From Aulostomus chinensis (lineage: Eukaryota > Chordata > Actinopteri > Syngnathiformes > Aulostomidae): a stretch of DNA of 64,000 nt. The stretch lies in the NCBI GenBank assembly GCA_037954235.1, contig JBBMOA010000021.1, positions 6,552,501-6,616,500 on the forward strand, given 5' to 3'. The stretch's first letter is position 1; each line of letters begins with the position of its first letter. The translations under genes were made by a program, and so were the position numbers. The notes under the pieces are model-generated. The model was not told the origin of the DNA. It saw only the letters and a list, made by a program, of their open reading frames with translations, and did no database searches. This document shows, piece by piece, positions 47,613-59,722 of the stretch.

Positions 47613-49723
47613 CCATTAACAGATTTGGCCCAGGTGGGCAACAGGGACCCTGTGATATCACCCTCGTCCCAGGCTCCTAGACCCCAGCAGGGCCAGAGCG
47701 CTTCCATTTAAGGCAGTGATGGCCAAGGAAAAGGGGGACGACAGAGGTTAGTGTTGGTTTGACTGGGTTGAGACCGTGTCACGTTTTCTGGAGTGATAAG
47801 AACAGGAAGCTGTGCGAGGGCAGGAAGGAAGAGAGCTTAGGTCTGGAAGGAGAGAGGGGAGCTGTACAGACGGAGGATGAGGGCATGGAGAGATGTAGGA
47901 AAAGAGAACAGAGCCACAAAAACAAGAATTAGCAAAAGTCTAAAAGAATCCACAGACGCTAAATATTGACTATAAACTGCAGATTGAGACTTTTGCTCTG
48001 TGGTGTGTTTCATGCAGGCAGGTGGGAGGTCCTGTGAGCTCTGCTGGGAAACACAGAGGGAACCTGGGGTCCAGGGGGAAGTGAGTGTATGACTAAATTT
48101 GGTCTGAAAGGCCACACTAACACACCTGCTTCCAGCAATCAAACGGGCCACACAATGATAGCGATATCAAGCATCAGACTTTTGTTTGTTAGCGCCAGAG
48201 CCAGAAAACAGAGTAAGAGGAAAGCTCCCTGCTGCTGCTTTTTCTAAAACCTGCCTCCAACTGTTGAAATAGCTTTTAACACCAAATTGTGAACAAGAAG
48301 GTGTGAAATGCGACTTATGTGCATAGATGAACACAATGATGCCCCCACACCCTTAAAAAAAAAAACACCCAACACCTTGACACAGCTTGTCATTTTTACA
48401 CTTCAGTTTTTCACAGATTAATCAAATGAGACATAACAGGTAAATAAATTAGCTTTAGAGTGCTGTCAGTAAGGGTTTGAATCCTGATATTAGGGAAATC
48501 AAAGGAATCCCTGGTTCAACCACGTAGCGCTACAGGTGACGGTAAATGCTGTTTGTTATAGATTATAGAATCCTTTACTTTATCATTATTCCATCATGCC
48601 AACTTTTTGAACAGTAGTCAGTAGTGGGATTTCCTTTCAATTTGGAAGCAATTTTTTTTTTTAAACAAACTTTAGAAATGTTGTAAACAAATAATGCAAA
48701 CTAGCTAGCTGAGCGGAATCTTTGCGCTAAACTAGCTAGCTGTCAGCCGGTGTTCAAGCTAAGACATGCGCGGAGGAGAAAAGTATATACTTGTTGTATG
48801 GCTCTTGTGTAAATAGGCATATTTCACAAAAGCATTCCATTTACAGTTAATTGTCACTTCCAATGTTTTCTATGTCTTGAGATTTGTTCAGTGTTAGGCT
48901 AACTGTTTAGAGTCTTTGTGCTAAGCTAGGCAAACTTAGAAAGTGGTATTTATCCTCTCTTTTTCCCTAACTTTTAGCAAGAAGAGCAATTAGCACATTT
49001 CTAAAATCCCACACTTTTATTAATTATATAGATGGGACACTGGTTCCCAAAATGTCTCATCCTGGTAGTTAGCCTCGTACATCGACAGTTGAACTTGAAT
49101 TCGGCAAAGGTGACATACATTCCGACCTTTGCCATTTGAGAACTCCCAGGTGGGAATATCAACAGCTCAGTTCCACCACACACTCATCCTTCTCCCTTTT
49201 TAATCAATCTGTTCATCTAAAAAGGATTTCTCTATTTTGAGATTTTAATCCAGTGTCTGAGTTAATCTCTGAAACCCAGGGATTGGAGGAAGCGACGGAC
49301 GGGCATCAAAGCCACTCAACTTCAGCCCTGCTTTTACAATTACACCCACAGGGCATCAAGGCAACCAATAAATCACACTCTCATAATGCCTCTAGGAAAA
49401 TTAATTTTGGAAGCTGGTTCATGTAGGTCAGATAGTCAGTGCTGGACCGGTCGATTTCCCGGCATTTTTCAGTCAGATTAGAACATGAGAGGAAATATGT
49501 GAAAGTGACGGTCAGGGTGTGTTTACATACACTTTTTGACCAGCAGAGCAAACCAAAGGAGAGTATACAAAAGAGTATTATTCATTCTGTGGGGCTTTTA
49601 AGGGAAATATAGCCTGTGTGACATTACAAAATAAAAGTTCATTCATGTCCGTTTATTTCAGGCCAGCAGCTCCCTGCTTGTGTTAACAGATGAATCGGTT
49701 GTACTTTGGACACAACAGAGGGA

Positions 49724-49735
49724 GCCCTCTACTGG
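49724..49735 (-). promoter_or_regulatory. CTCF-like motif (reverse, strong)
   Basis: GCCCTCTACTGG is the reverse complement of CCAGTAGAGGGC, a full match to CCASYAGRKGGC. It faces the forward motifs at 30.36 and 30.66 kb. Confidence 0.45.
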
Positions 49736-52700
49736 AGCTCCGGGGAATAACACATAGGTTCTGATACTCAGCATTATGATACATATCATCAGCTGCACTG
49801 GATAAACCAGCTCACATGCAAGTGTTTTGATTTTTTTAATTCTTATATTCACACAGAAAATATGTTTCATGTCTGATGTGGATCAAAGAAAAGAGGACTT
49901 TGTAATGTAAATTAGTACAGAACTGAAAAGCAAAGGCTTGAATATGTTTTGAGATTAGTTTATCATATTCAATTCATTATCACATGGTTTCACTTCCAAA
50001 GCAAACAGTTGTGACACGAGTGCATACAAAATGAGACAAGTGAGAGAAAAAAAACACTTCAACTATGTTTGTGCCTCTGTAGAAAATAGACATTATCACT
50101 TAATATCACTTTTATTTCTTCTGCCAAGGAGGTAATGGTTTAGATGTCTGAATTTCACATACCTTGGTTGAGGGGTGTAGCTCAGGCCAAGGAAGATGCT
50201 ATTGAATTTGGGGACACATTTATGTAGTGATAAGGTGTAGGTACGCACTCTCTGACTGACCCTTTGCTTTTCACATATTACTTTAATTACTTTAGTAGTT
50301 CAGAAAAATAGTTCAGAAACATAAAATTTTCTCATAAAATAGAAAGTAAGACCAAAGTCAGGTACAAAAGAGGCTGCCCTGCCTACACTATTTACCGAAC
50401 ATCCATGCAAATATGATATCTGTATATCATAAAATATCTGTCTATATAGATATAGATAGATATATAAAGTCACCCATAAAAGATTAAAAAACACATTCTC
50501 AGCTTTTTTACTGCCTTCATTTGTGAAAGTGGCTGCTGCGTTTTGCTGCATTTTTACTGATATCACACCAACAAAATATTCCTTCTCGACAATAGCAGTC
50601 ATTATTTGGAAGTGGGGCAATTAAAATATGAGCTATAATCAACTAAATATACAACTTCCTGAGCCACGCTGTAATTCTGACATTCTGACCCACTTTCTCT
50701 ATGTGGAAATGCTCCGTAAAGTTCAAGTGCAGGAACTGAAAAGGGTATGTGCATATTCTCATTCCCCTAATATCAAACGGATCACGCCTGTGCAGAAGTG
50801 TAACAAAAAACAAAACCCAATTATCATCCTCCCAGTCGTCATCTCTTCCAAATAGATTTGGACTTTTATTAAACGTGTTTGAGGTGGTATTTGGGGACAC
50901 CCGGGCCAGAGCCAAAGAGTCTAGCCTCTTCTTGCCCTCCGTGGTCTTTATTAGAGGTCTATTACTGTAAAGCTGCTATCAGCTATTAGGGGGGTCTCCC
51001 TGGCTGCCACCAAGCAGTAAATAAATATGAGCCTATTGTATTCTTGTAGCCTAACTGTCCTTGCTCTCCCATGCTGAGTAAACGCACACATACAATGGGA
51101 GGCCGGACTGCCTTGTCATTCTTGATCCCCCCAGATTGCTCTTCTAGGTCCTCTGCCTGGGAAAGTGGCGGCACAGGAAAGAGGAAGCAATGAAAAGGGG
51201 ATCTGACATTTTAATATTTTACAGTTGCATGTTAGATGTTTGATACATTCAGACGGTGGTTTGCACTTATCTGGAAATGATTGGAAGTTATTCAGGTTGA
51301 TAGCAGAAGTAGGTAGGGTCTAAAAAATGTTGTTCAAATACCCAGGAACTATTTTGAGGTACTTGTGCTTTGTGTGTATTCTTAAGTTTTTGGAGTATTT
51401 ATACTTCTTTTTCATGCAGTTTTCATCTACTGCATTTTGTTAAAAACTGCAGAATTGCTGGGAGATTTTACCGCACAAACTGCAAAACGGCCAATCTCCT
51501 GTTCATCCAGTTGTCAGGTGATAGAGCAGAGATGAGCTGGTTGCCCAAACTGGAGGTTAGCATCTGCACAGTTCCCTCAACCAAAAGGCTAATGACATCA
51601 TTGCGGTACATAAACCGTGTTGCGAAAAAGTGAGGGTTTTTTTTGTTTGTTTTTTTAGATTTACACATTTTGCTCATCAAGTTAATCTCCACTAATTAAC
51701 ACCACTTTAATGGTATTTGAAACCGAAATGCAATCGCTACAAAGCTGTAGCTAACATTACGCTACATTCTATGCTAGGCCCTGATCCTCGTCAGTCTTAC
51801 ACCACAAATCAAGTGCCAGAATCTCTTAGCATGGGCTAGCTATGAAAACAATTTCAAGAACTAACATACAGGTAGGCACTGAGACCAAAACAGCCACCAC
51901 GTCCTGAACTGGTGACATTTTTCTTGTTACATCATTGTTGAGGAGTACGTGACCACAGTGCATTTCAGTGGTCTTTTACATTTGTATTTAGTGCTAGTTG
52001 TTTCTGATTTGTTGCACTTAAACAGTAAACAGGTGTGACTTCACCTACTTGCAAGGTGCATGAGGAAGAGAGAACTGCCAAGTCTAGCTAAATCCAAATG
52101 CTGTTTACAAATGAAATGAATCAATTTTGAATATCTGGAAACTTAATTTACAACTTTTTGATCACTTATGTTTGTCCCACAGAATCATTTGTGTTCATAG
52201 ATGAAAAGATACAAGAAAGAAACTGAAAGTCAAGGATGTTTTTGGCCTCCTTAGGCAGCCTGGTGGAGCTTCCTTCTCCAGTTTCTCCACAGGACAAGTG
52301 CTGACAGAGTGGCAAGGACTCACAAAAGCGAGGCCTTGAGCGAGGAGGGGTGCACAGTGTCGTCCCCCTGGGACTGCATTATTCAGGCCTGCCCCTGCCC
52401 AGCAGGCTCAGGCATAAGGCTGCCAATACCAGGCACCGGCAGGCGCTGCCGTCCTGTAATCACCGATGACATACATGAAGTAGTTTTCCAGATAGGTTTT
52501 CCTGTCCTTCCAGCTGCGAGTGGGGCAAACAGCACAGGAAGAATAACACAAGTTGCAGCCAGGCTCGGGGAATGTGGCCTTTACAAACACAGCACAAATA
52601 AAAAAGTTAAAAGGCCCATTGCTCTCCTCCTGAGAGCCTCTGAGTGAGGGAAGTGAGGCTACGTCCTGAGAGAAGGTCCAACCTTCCTCAACACCCCCAC

Positions 52701-53519
52701 AGACTCAACAATAAGCTGCCAATCAAACCAAATATTGTTTACTCTCAGTTACCTGCCAGTGCCAGAGCCCACAATCAAGAATGGTTTTTAGACGTGTTGC
52801 AATTTAAGCTTATTTTTCAATCTTTCTCAGCCAATACAGGGAATTAATCAGATCGTCCCCACATATCTCACTGTCAAACATGGATGTTGGCCATACTGGT
52901 TCAAGATGACATTCGGGACTCAATAAGCTCTGGAAACTTGATTTTTAACTGACTCAGCACTGACTTTATGACATTATTTTCCTCTTGATTTTAGCAGCCT
53001 CAGCAAAAATTCAGTTTTTCTAGAAGACAGGTAACTATCCGCAAACATGATAAAGTTTTGGGGTGATTTGGATCAAGAAGACTGGTCAAAGCCTTTTTCT
53101 GGACGTGTCTTCAATGAATTACAATCACATTCCACAAGGCCACGTGAAATAGCCGAAAGGACGTTTAGTTTCCAGGAATTTTGCTTGTATTCTTGAACAG
53201 AAGACCTATTTTTGCTACAAGTATTGATTTATTTGGAAAGACCTGAGCATATTTAGAGGAAATTCATGAAGGCCGTGAGAGACGAGCTCCCAGAGACGGC
53301 ATGGACCTTGTTTTAGATCAGCGATCCAGAGGAAAGAGAATTCATGATTCGATTTTAAGGATACTTTGTTCACGCTGGAGGAGGCATGTGCTTGCTGAGC
53401 GATTTCTAATTGACCTTTTGACCTCTTTGATAAAAGCTAATTGTTACCATCTTAATGTGTATAGGTACTGAACAAAAATACCTAAACTCTTCTTTCTCTT
53501 CTCTTCTGTTTTAAAAAAG

Positions 53520-53601
53520 GGGGAATGCTATGCATGAGAAAAGAGCACTTTCTCAGTCATGTTGACCCCTGTGTGACCCGTCGAGGGTTCCCGACCTCCA
53601 G
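53520..53601 (+). other. Exon-like segment
   Basis: The pyrimidine-rich tract ctcttctttctcttctcttc and an AG precede 82 bases ending CTCCAG|gtaagg. No frame joins it as coding sequence to the exon-like segments at 55.2 kb, so it could only be a 5' non-coding exon, or chance. Confidence 0.2.
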
Positions 53602-54797
53602 GTAAGGAACCACTGATCCTCTCCTTGTTGAAGACAATTTGTTATAAAAGAAAATCACTCCTGCCACCTTATCTGAGCATTATAACCCAAGTGATTTTAC
53701 AGCAGCAGCTTAGCACACAATGTGTGTAGCCTTCAGGTGCTACCAGCCTGCTGCATGCACACAGTCCGCTCCCCGCTGAGAGTCCCTGCGAGTTGTCAGG
53801 ATTTGACCCTGCTAAGTCAATCAGCAGAGGCGTGAAAGCCGCCACGTCAACACAAACTAGCAGGTGCTCGGTGAAGAAGATGGAGGTGGAGACGGGTGAA
53901 GCAGGCCTGTAACACAGCACCATTAGTGCTGTTATTGTATGGAAATGTATGCAGTCACTCACACTGACACACATACATACATACATACGGCTACACTGCA
54001 TTAAAATTTTGAGTTTTTTGCATAAAAAACTAGCAGATTTCAGTGTTCACCTTTTCGCTCGGTGTTCCCAGCTAGCAAGGTAACGTTCCTACATCACCGG
54101 CTAACGTTACGAGTTGATGTCTTAATCTGAAGGTTGAAGACTGAAGACAGATTTTAATCATTTCACACAACACTGCTTTAAGGTTTTGAAAGAAATTTTT
54201 ATCATAGTTTTAAGAACAACACTCTGAAAACAATTTTTTATAAAAATCCCGCCAAAAGTGTTCGCAGAATTTTTTACATGATATATTCCGAACATTTTGA
54301 GGGGAGGAATAAATTCTAAGAAGCCTCCTTGCATGGAGCGGTGGAGTTGCCTTTACTGCAGGTGTCAAGGAATTGTTTTCCCTTTTAGACACCGTGAGAT
54401 GTAACCTGTTCCCTCAATTTAACACATTTGTGACTTTTTATTTGCTCTCTGGGTACTTCAGCATACAACTGTTGATCTCTCAAGTTAAAGTGTACGTCGT
54501 ACCTCCACTAAATGTTTACAAGCAGCAGATATTTCAACACAGACATTTTTTTTTCCCACGATTGCCACGTCGATTTGATTCCTGCTTGGTTTGATGGTCT
54601 AATGAGGGTCATTAAATCAAAAAAATGGGAAATGCAACTTGACAGGATATTTACGATCACGTCCTGAAATAGCTCTGAAAGGTGTGTCCCCGCCAGGTAG
54701 ACACGCACGCTTTGATTTGTTTCCGCTCTCTGTGTGTTTACACTGGATCTGGAATGATCATTTAATCAGTATCCAGAAACACTTGCTCTCCCTCTCA

Positions 54798-54798
<1 letters not shown>

Positions 54799-54856
<58 letters not shown>
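54799..54856. repeat. (CA)29 microsatellite
   Basis: Uninterrupted CA repeat. Confidence 0.95.
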
Positions 54857-54857
<1 letters not shown>

Positions 54858-55158
54858 GCGCACACACATATTTCGCAGACAAAGTCATAGACATACTCCC
54901 AGACTGAGTCATAAAGCAACAGGAGACACTGAGGAAGAAGGTGTGACGTTATTTCCAAATAATAATCTGAGTGGTGGAATCACACAGAACTGACATGCCA
55001 CGTTTCTCTCTGCTGTTAGCCAACAACTTCATTAAAATAAAATCATAGAACTATTATTAAAACATCTATTTAAATGATATTAAACTCCATTTTAAACAGC
55101 TTAGGAGACACTCCTGACGCGTGTGAGATTGTGTTTATGTTGCTGTGTTTGTTGACAG

Positions 55159-56063
55159 GCGTTAGTCTGGGAGACCCTGATGGAGTATTGTGTCCTCCCA
55201 GCAGGTCTCAGGACCACACCCAGCTGCTGGCTCCTCGGACCCCCGTCACCGATGGTCTGCGTGGCGGCTCCAGCTAAGGTCACCACCTCTTTATCTGTCA
55301 GTGCTTAAAATGTATCACTGCAACATTAATAAATCATGAAGGAGTTGATGATCTCACTCTTCTGGTGTCATGGGATCAAGATGTCCACCGTCACCTGTCA
55401 AAACAAACCGTGCCCTTTACTGGAAATGATTTCGAACATTTAAAAAAAAAAATTGCTTTTTACTCAGACGCAATCAAATCAAGCAGATTCGCTTGATTGA
55501 TCGGACGCACCTGAAAAATCAGTTTTATAGATATAAATGGCCTGGTTGCAGAGGGGAAACCTTCTCGTTAGCTCATGATGTCTGTTAGGACAGCGTCCCA
55601 GTCCCTCTCTTCAGTCCTCTTCCTGTTTGAGTTTCCTTGTCTGTTCCAGACGTCCCTGCAGGATAAAACTCAGATGAGCATTATCTGCAGACAGCAGCCC
55701 CAAATGTACCAAAACTGCTCCGAGGACAGGAAACTATCCATGACCTTCGTGTGGGAGGTAAGACAAGAACGACCTAAATACCGCTCACCAAATCTCAAGA
55801 ATGTTGCAAGCGAGTGAACTCAGATCTATTTTAGGTTGAATATAAACTCCAGTTACTCTCATGTCAATATTGGACAGTTGGCATATTTAATCTCTAACGA
55901 CCAAAGAATTTAATGGCCCGGGAATGTTTCTTTCAGAATTACAGCATGTTTGACATGTTGAGATTCTTCACATTCTTTAGGGGTGATAAACTCTAACATT
56001 CGTCGTGGTGTTTTCCTGCAGGTTTCAGCAGAAATAAGAAATCGAGCTGGTGAATACGGATGA
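55159..56063 (+). other. Hypothetical spliced micro-ORF or lncRNA (three exon-like segments)
   Basis: Segments 55159-55278, 55650-55757 and 56022-56063 have lengths 120, 108 and 42, all multiples of three, and share phase 0. The middle segment has an excellent acceptor (tccttgtctgttccag) and donor (GAG|gtaaga) and is open in only one frame. The last follows ttttcctgcag and ends in TGA. From an ATG in the first segment the joined frame would encode 82 residues with six cysteines. The donor of the first segment (AAG|gtcacc) is weak, and the product resembles nothing I recognise. It converges on sox32. Confidence 0.3.
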
Positions 56064-58340
56064 TCCGGGGAAATCACACGTTAAACCTGTGTTTATTAGT
56101 CTTTTAAACAACCCGCGATTGTGCATTTATGCGTGAAAAAGCTTGAATTGTGATGAAAAACACAACAAAACTCCTACAACTCCTCTCCTCCTTCCACTTG
56201 CGGTTTTTATGAGTCATTTAGTAAACAAAGGGGGAAAAAAAGTCTTGTCAATATTTGAAAACTTAATGTAACAACAAGATCTGATTTGTCCAGCTGCCAT
56301 TTCCATCGCTGTTTATTGTTGATCATATTGTCACCTGAAACGCTGATATCATCCCGTTGTTTTTCCTTCAGGAAGTTCCTGAAACTGGCCATTAATTGTT
56401 GCCGAGGGGCCAACGTTGGACAAAAACAACTTGAACTACCAGCTTTGAGTTCAAGTCAGTAAACGAGCTGCGAGGACAGGAAACAGTCAGGTTATCATGT
56501 GTGTTTCATATGAATTTTTTGCATTGCAGCGTATTTCTGTGTTTCACGCAACAGTGTTTTGTAATATTCTCCGGGGAATTTGAACTGACGTCAGGTTTTC
56601 TTCCGCTCATTCAGGTGGATTCTTCATTTTCCTAATCAGCTCGTCTGCGCTCTCATCCCGGCGAGGTCATCCTTCCCTCGGCCTCTGCGCTCATCTATTT
56701 CCAACCAGCGGTTTGATCTGATTTCTGTCACTGACTCATAACATTTCCCCACTCATTGCACTCATTTCCCAAGGATGCAGGCGGCTCCCTCCACCTTTGA
56801 TGGAACACTTTATACGTTTTGTTGAAAAATTAGCTGTAGGGACAGTCACTGCCACCCAAATGAAGAATGTTCCCCAAAAAAAAAAAAGTCCCCGAATACG
56901 CTTCAAAGTTCAGAATCAGGATATTTTCAGGAGACGAGTCGCTCTCACGCATGTGGCTTTTCAAAGATTTTTTTTTTTTTAATTCAGTTTAGCGTCTTAG
57001 TGTTAAATGAAAAGAAGGTGTACAAACCGCTGGTTGTACATTTAACCTCTAAAAAGTTGACGACTTTGTTCTCGTTTCAAAAACACGCCGATTGTTTAAG
57101 ATGTGCAGAAGTGACAAAGGTAGCTTTATGAAAGATATTTTACAAAAGATGAACACTGTCATGGAATTCCAGAATTTTGCAATTACATTAAAGTAATGTC
57201 ATTCTATTGTTGCTTCTTTTAATTACACACATATATGTATATATGTACTTATTTGTATGTATGTATGTATATATACATACTATATATGCACATATATTTG
57301 TATATATGTAAATATATACACATATATGTATGTGTATATGTACACATATACACGTATAAGTTTATATACATATATGTATATATATATATATTTATATGGA
57401 GATAGTACTAGTCGTGACAGTAGATATTTTATTCTAAAAATACACAAAAAATCATAAATGAAGCAAAAATAACAGTTGTAGCAGTGAAACTCACAATATT
57501 ATGTTTTATTGTGTTTGAAGTCAGTAAATGTTTTTAGAGAAGTTCAGAAGTAGGACCCGTAATTTAAACTAAATAATTGAATAAATAGATATATAAATAA
57601 AATGCTGTTCTATTTTCCTCCAAAATAAAAATAACGCTTAAAAAAGCATCTCTACTATTATTATTATTTATTGATATCTTTATCAATAATCAAATATGTA
57701 ATTTCTAACGTTTCAATTTTTTTATAGGCTTTTTTTATTTCTGTCCCTCATGAGGACATTGTTATTTCGCTTTGTCCTCTAACATTTTTGAATCTTGTGC
57801 CGTAAAGACGCAACCATGCGGCTTATTTTTGAACACGTGGTCAGCTTTGGGGCGGGGGAAGCATTTTCGTGTTGTTGTTACTGTGAAAATTAACCATAAA
57901 ATGCACAATTTTAAAGACAGGTTTGATTCCTTACGTCACCTGATATGTGCCGCAGGGCTTCTCGCCGTCTTCTATCTCTCCTGGACAGAGTTTGACCTCC
58001 AGGGTCTGACACAGTAAATCTGGGGCAGGGACATAAACATTCCCCCTAAATGGGTAAACATTTGACAGCCAAAGTCAAATGAGGAGATATGTTGATTTGG
58101 GGACATATTTTTAGAGCCTTTGTGAAATGTTTTAAAATGAAACAGGAAGTTGGGAAGTTTATGCCCCTGGCGCCCACCCTACTTCCCTCTCTCAGCCAAG
58201 AAAGACATGAGGATAGAGATAAAACAGTGTGTCAACAGTTTAGCCTCTGCCAAAGCGTGGGTAGCAGAGCCGCTGAAATTGTTTAATGAGCGTTTTTTTA
58301 ATGTGTCAATAAGGACGAGAGCTTTACTAGTTAAGAGTTA
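56064..58340. other. Gene-free stretch downstream of sox32
   Basis: Includes a full CRE palindrome TGACGTCA at 56586-56593 and a TATG/TA-rich repeat block at about 57228-57395. No gene seen. Confidence 0.5.
57228..57395. repeat. TATG/TA/CATA compound simple repeat
   Basis: Irregular alternation of tatgtatg, tatata and catata words. The open frame across it (57257-57457) is a repeat artefact. Confidence 0.85.
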
Positions 58341-58346
58341 TTTATT
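58341..58346 (-). terminator. AATAAA polyadenylation signal candidate, sox32
   Basis: TTTATT on the + strand, 135 bases after the sox32 stop codon on the minus strand. Confidence 0.5.
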
Positions 58347-58480
58347 GACGCTTAGAATTGCATTGGAAGACAGTAAACAAGTCATTTAAGAACACAAAAT
58401 GTACAATTTTTCAGCAGGCGTCATTACATTGAGCTTATAAGACACTGAAAATACTTTAAATAAATAGATTCTATATCATT

Positions 58481-58820
58481 TCATGACAGTGAGCGTTCGT
58501 CTCTGTGGCTCTGCGGATGGTAGCTGCTGAGATCTGCCGAATCGGGCCTGTGAGGGCTCGGGCTCAGGTACTGTTCAAACTCGCTGCGGTCCAGATCGTA
58601 CAGCATGTCCAGCTGAACCTGTTCTAGGTAAAACTCCAAGGATGGCACAGCAGAACCCAGCAGACCCCCGTGAACCCTGGAATCTCCCTGCTCCACTTGA
58701 GGATCTGCAGAGTTGGAGAAACCATAGTTCACGTGCCTGTTCTGACTGCCAAAATACATATGAGGTTCTGCTGGGTACGCAGGCGGGTTGGAGTACACTG
58801 CAGGCTTGTGGGGGTACGAT

Positions 58821-58881
<61 letters not shown>

Positions 58882-59205
58882 GATCTGGACAAACAGGGGC
58901 GTTGTGGTAGCCGCTGTGCAAAGGGGCAAAGTTAGCTGGGGAGTTTGGGTAAGCAGGGAAGCCATGCTGCTGGTTCTGGAGCAGGTAGGTGAGGTTGTAG
59001 GGGACGCTGAAGCCTGAGCTGCAGAGAGAAGGGAGGGACCCCAGGGCCTCTCCTCCCTGGTGCTTGGAGCTCTTCTTCAGCTGCTTCCTTCTGCGAGGCC
59101 TGTACTTGTAGTTGGGGTAGTCGATGGTGTGCTGGACCCTCAGGCGCTCAGCCTCCTGCATGTATGGGCGTTTCTCAGCCAGGGACATGGCCTTCCAGGT
59201 CTTTC
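58481..59205 (-). CDS. sox32: sox32 exon 2
   Basis: Rest of the HMG box, basic tail RPRRRKQLKKSS, Tyr/Pro/Asn-rich region, polyalanine run (about 17 Ala), and C-terminal LEFYLEQVQLDMLYDL plus SEFEQYL. The stop is at 58481-58483. The intron to exon 1 is 80 bases, very short. Confidence 0.88.
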
Positions 59206-59646
59206 CTGAAGGAACACAAAGGGTTAATGATCTGCAGTCACCGTCAAAGTCAAATCAAAGCCACCACGACCTGATGACGTCTTACCCAGGATCTTGCTGA
59301 GGTCCGTGTTCTCCAGGTCCGGGTTGAGCTGCGCCAGGCGCCTGCGCTCCTCTTTGGTCCATATGATGAAGGCGTTGAGGGGCCTCCTCACCCTCTGCTG
59401 AGCTGAGGCGGACTTGGCCTCGGGGCTGGTGCAGCTGGAGTCCGAGTTCACGGACAGCGGACTGGAGGGCCCTGAACTCGGGGAGCGCATCTCGGGCATC
59501 TGCTCTGCGTCTGCGGAGCTCAGGTCGTCGCCGTCGAACATGACGCTGTTTGCGCTGAGCCGGAAAGTAGCGGGGTCGTGGTTGTAACGCATGACGATGG
59601 CGGTGATGACGCGGCTGTTTTTGGCTGTGCCGCAGGCCGCTGTCAT
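58481..59646 (-). CDS. sox32: sox32 (casanova-like), SoxF endoderm transcription factor
   Basis: An HMG-box factor that in zebrafish acts cell-autonomously downstream of Nodal to specify endoderm and activates sox17. Exons 59286-59646 and 58481-59205 join at ILG|GKTW (CTGG|gtaaga, ccttcag|GA) in phase 1, giving 361 residues. The HMG box reads RVRRPLNAFIIWTKEERRRL, then ENTDLSKILGKTWKAMSLAE, and ends NYKYRPRRRK. The FIIWTKEE and ENTDLSKILG features distinguish sox32 from sox17/7/18. A pure polyalanine tract and a C-terminal RSEFEQYLS motif follow. The start is uncertain: ATG 59646 (G at -3) is preferred, while an in-frame ATG at 59745 would give 394 residues and would place promoter-like T-box words inside the coding sequence. 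It is the tandem neighbour of sox17, in the same orientation. Confidence 0.9.
58825..58875. repeat. (CTG)17 trinucleotide repeat inside sox32
   Basis: 51 bases of pure CTG on the + strand (CAG on the coding strand, read in the alanine frame GCA). There is no codon interruption. Confidence 0.95.
59286..59646 (-). CDS. sox32: sox32 exon 1
   Basis: N-terminal region rich in serine (MRSPSSGPSSPLSVNSDSS), then the first half of the HMG box. The frame is open further upstream to an ATG at 59745. Two more in-frame Met codons (at MRYNHD and MFDGDD) could also start translation. Confidence 0.8.
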
Positions 59647-59701
59647 GTCCTCTGATATATGTGGGGGCTCCACCAATGGGAGGCCGGGAGGAGTGGATTT
59701 A

Positions 59702-59722
59702 AAGTGTGAATTCCAGGTGTTT
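59702..59722. promoter_or_regulatory. Two T-box half-sites just upstream of sox32
   Basis: AAGTGTGAA (59702-59710) and CAGGTGTTT (59714-59722) are same-strand T-box half-sites, 56-76 bases upstream of the preferred sox32 ATG. An inverted CCAAT (ccaat on the + strand near 59673) lies between them and the ATG. Eomesodermin control of sox32 in zebrafish makes this attractive. It is moot as a promoter if the ATG at 59745 is used. Confidence 0.4.

Larger units (their letters stand above)
42642..53519. other. Central part of the sox17-sox32 gap
   Basis: No protein-coding gene is supported. It holds old dispersed repeat copies with ttagc/gctagc words (about 45890-46260, 48690-48980, 51740-51860), AT microsatellites and several repeat-free segments that look like regulatory DNA (43440-43660, 47440-47720, 50880-51180, 52240-52700). 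Confidence 0.5.

Noticed and set aside
57950..58016. TTTGACCTCCAGGGTCTGAC as a nuclear-receptor element
   Set aside because: Half-site spacing fits no standard direct or inverted repeat well; a single weak match.
58642..59017. Leucine- and cysteine-repeat frames opposite sox32
   Set aside because: Produced by the CTG repeat read in other frames.
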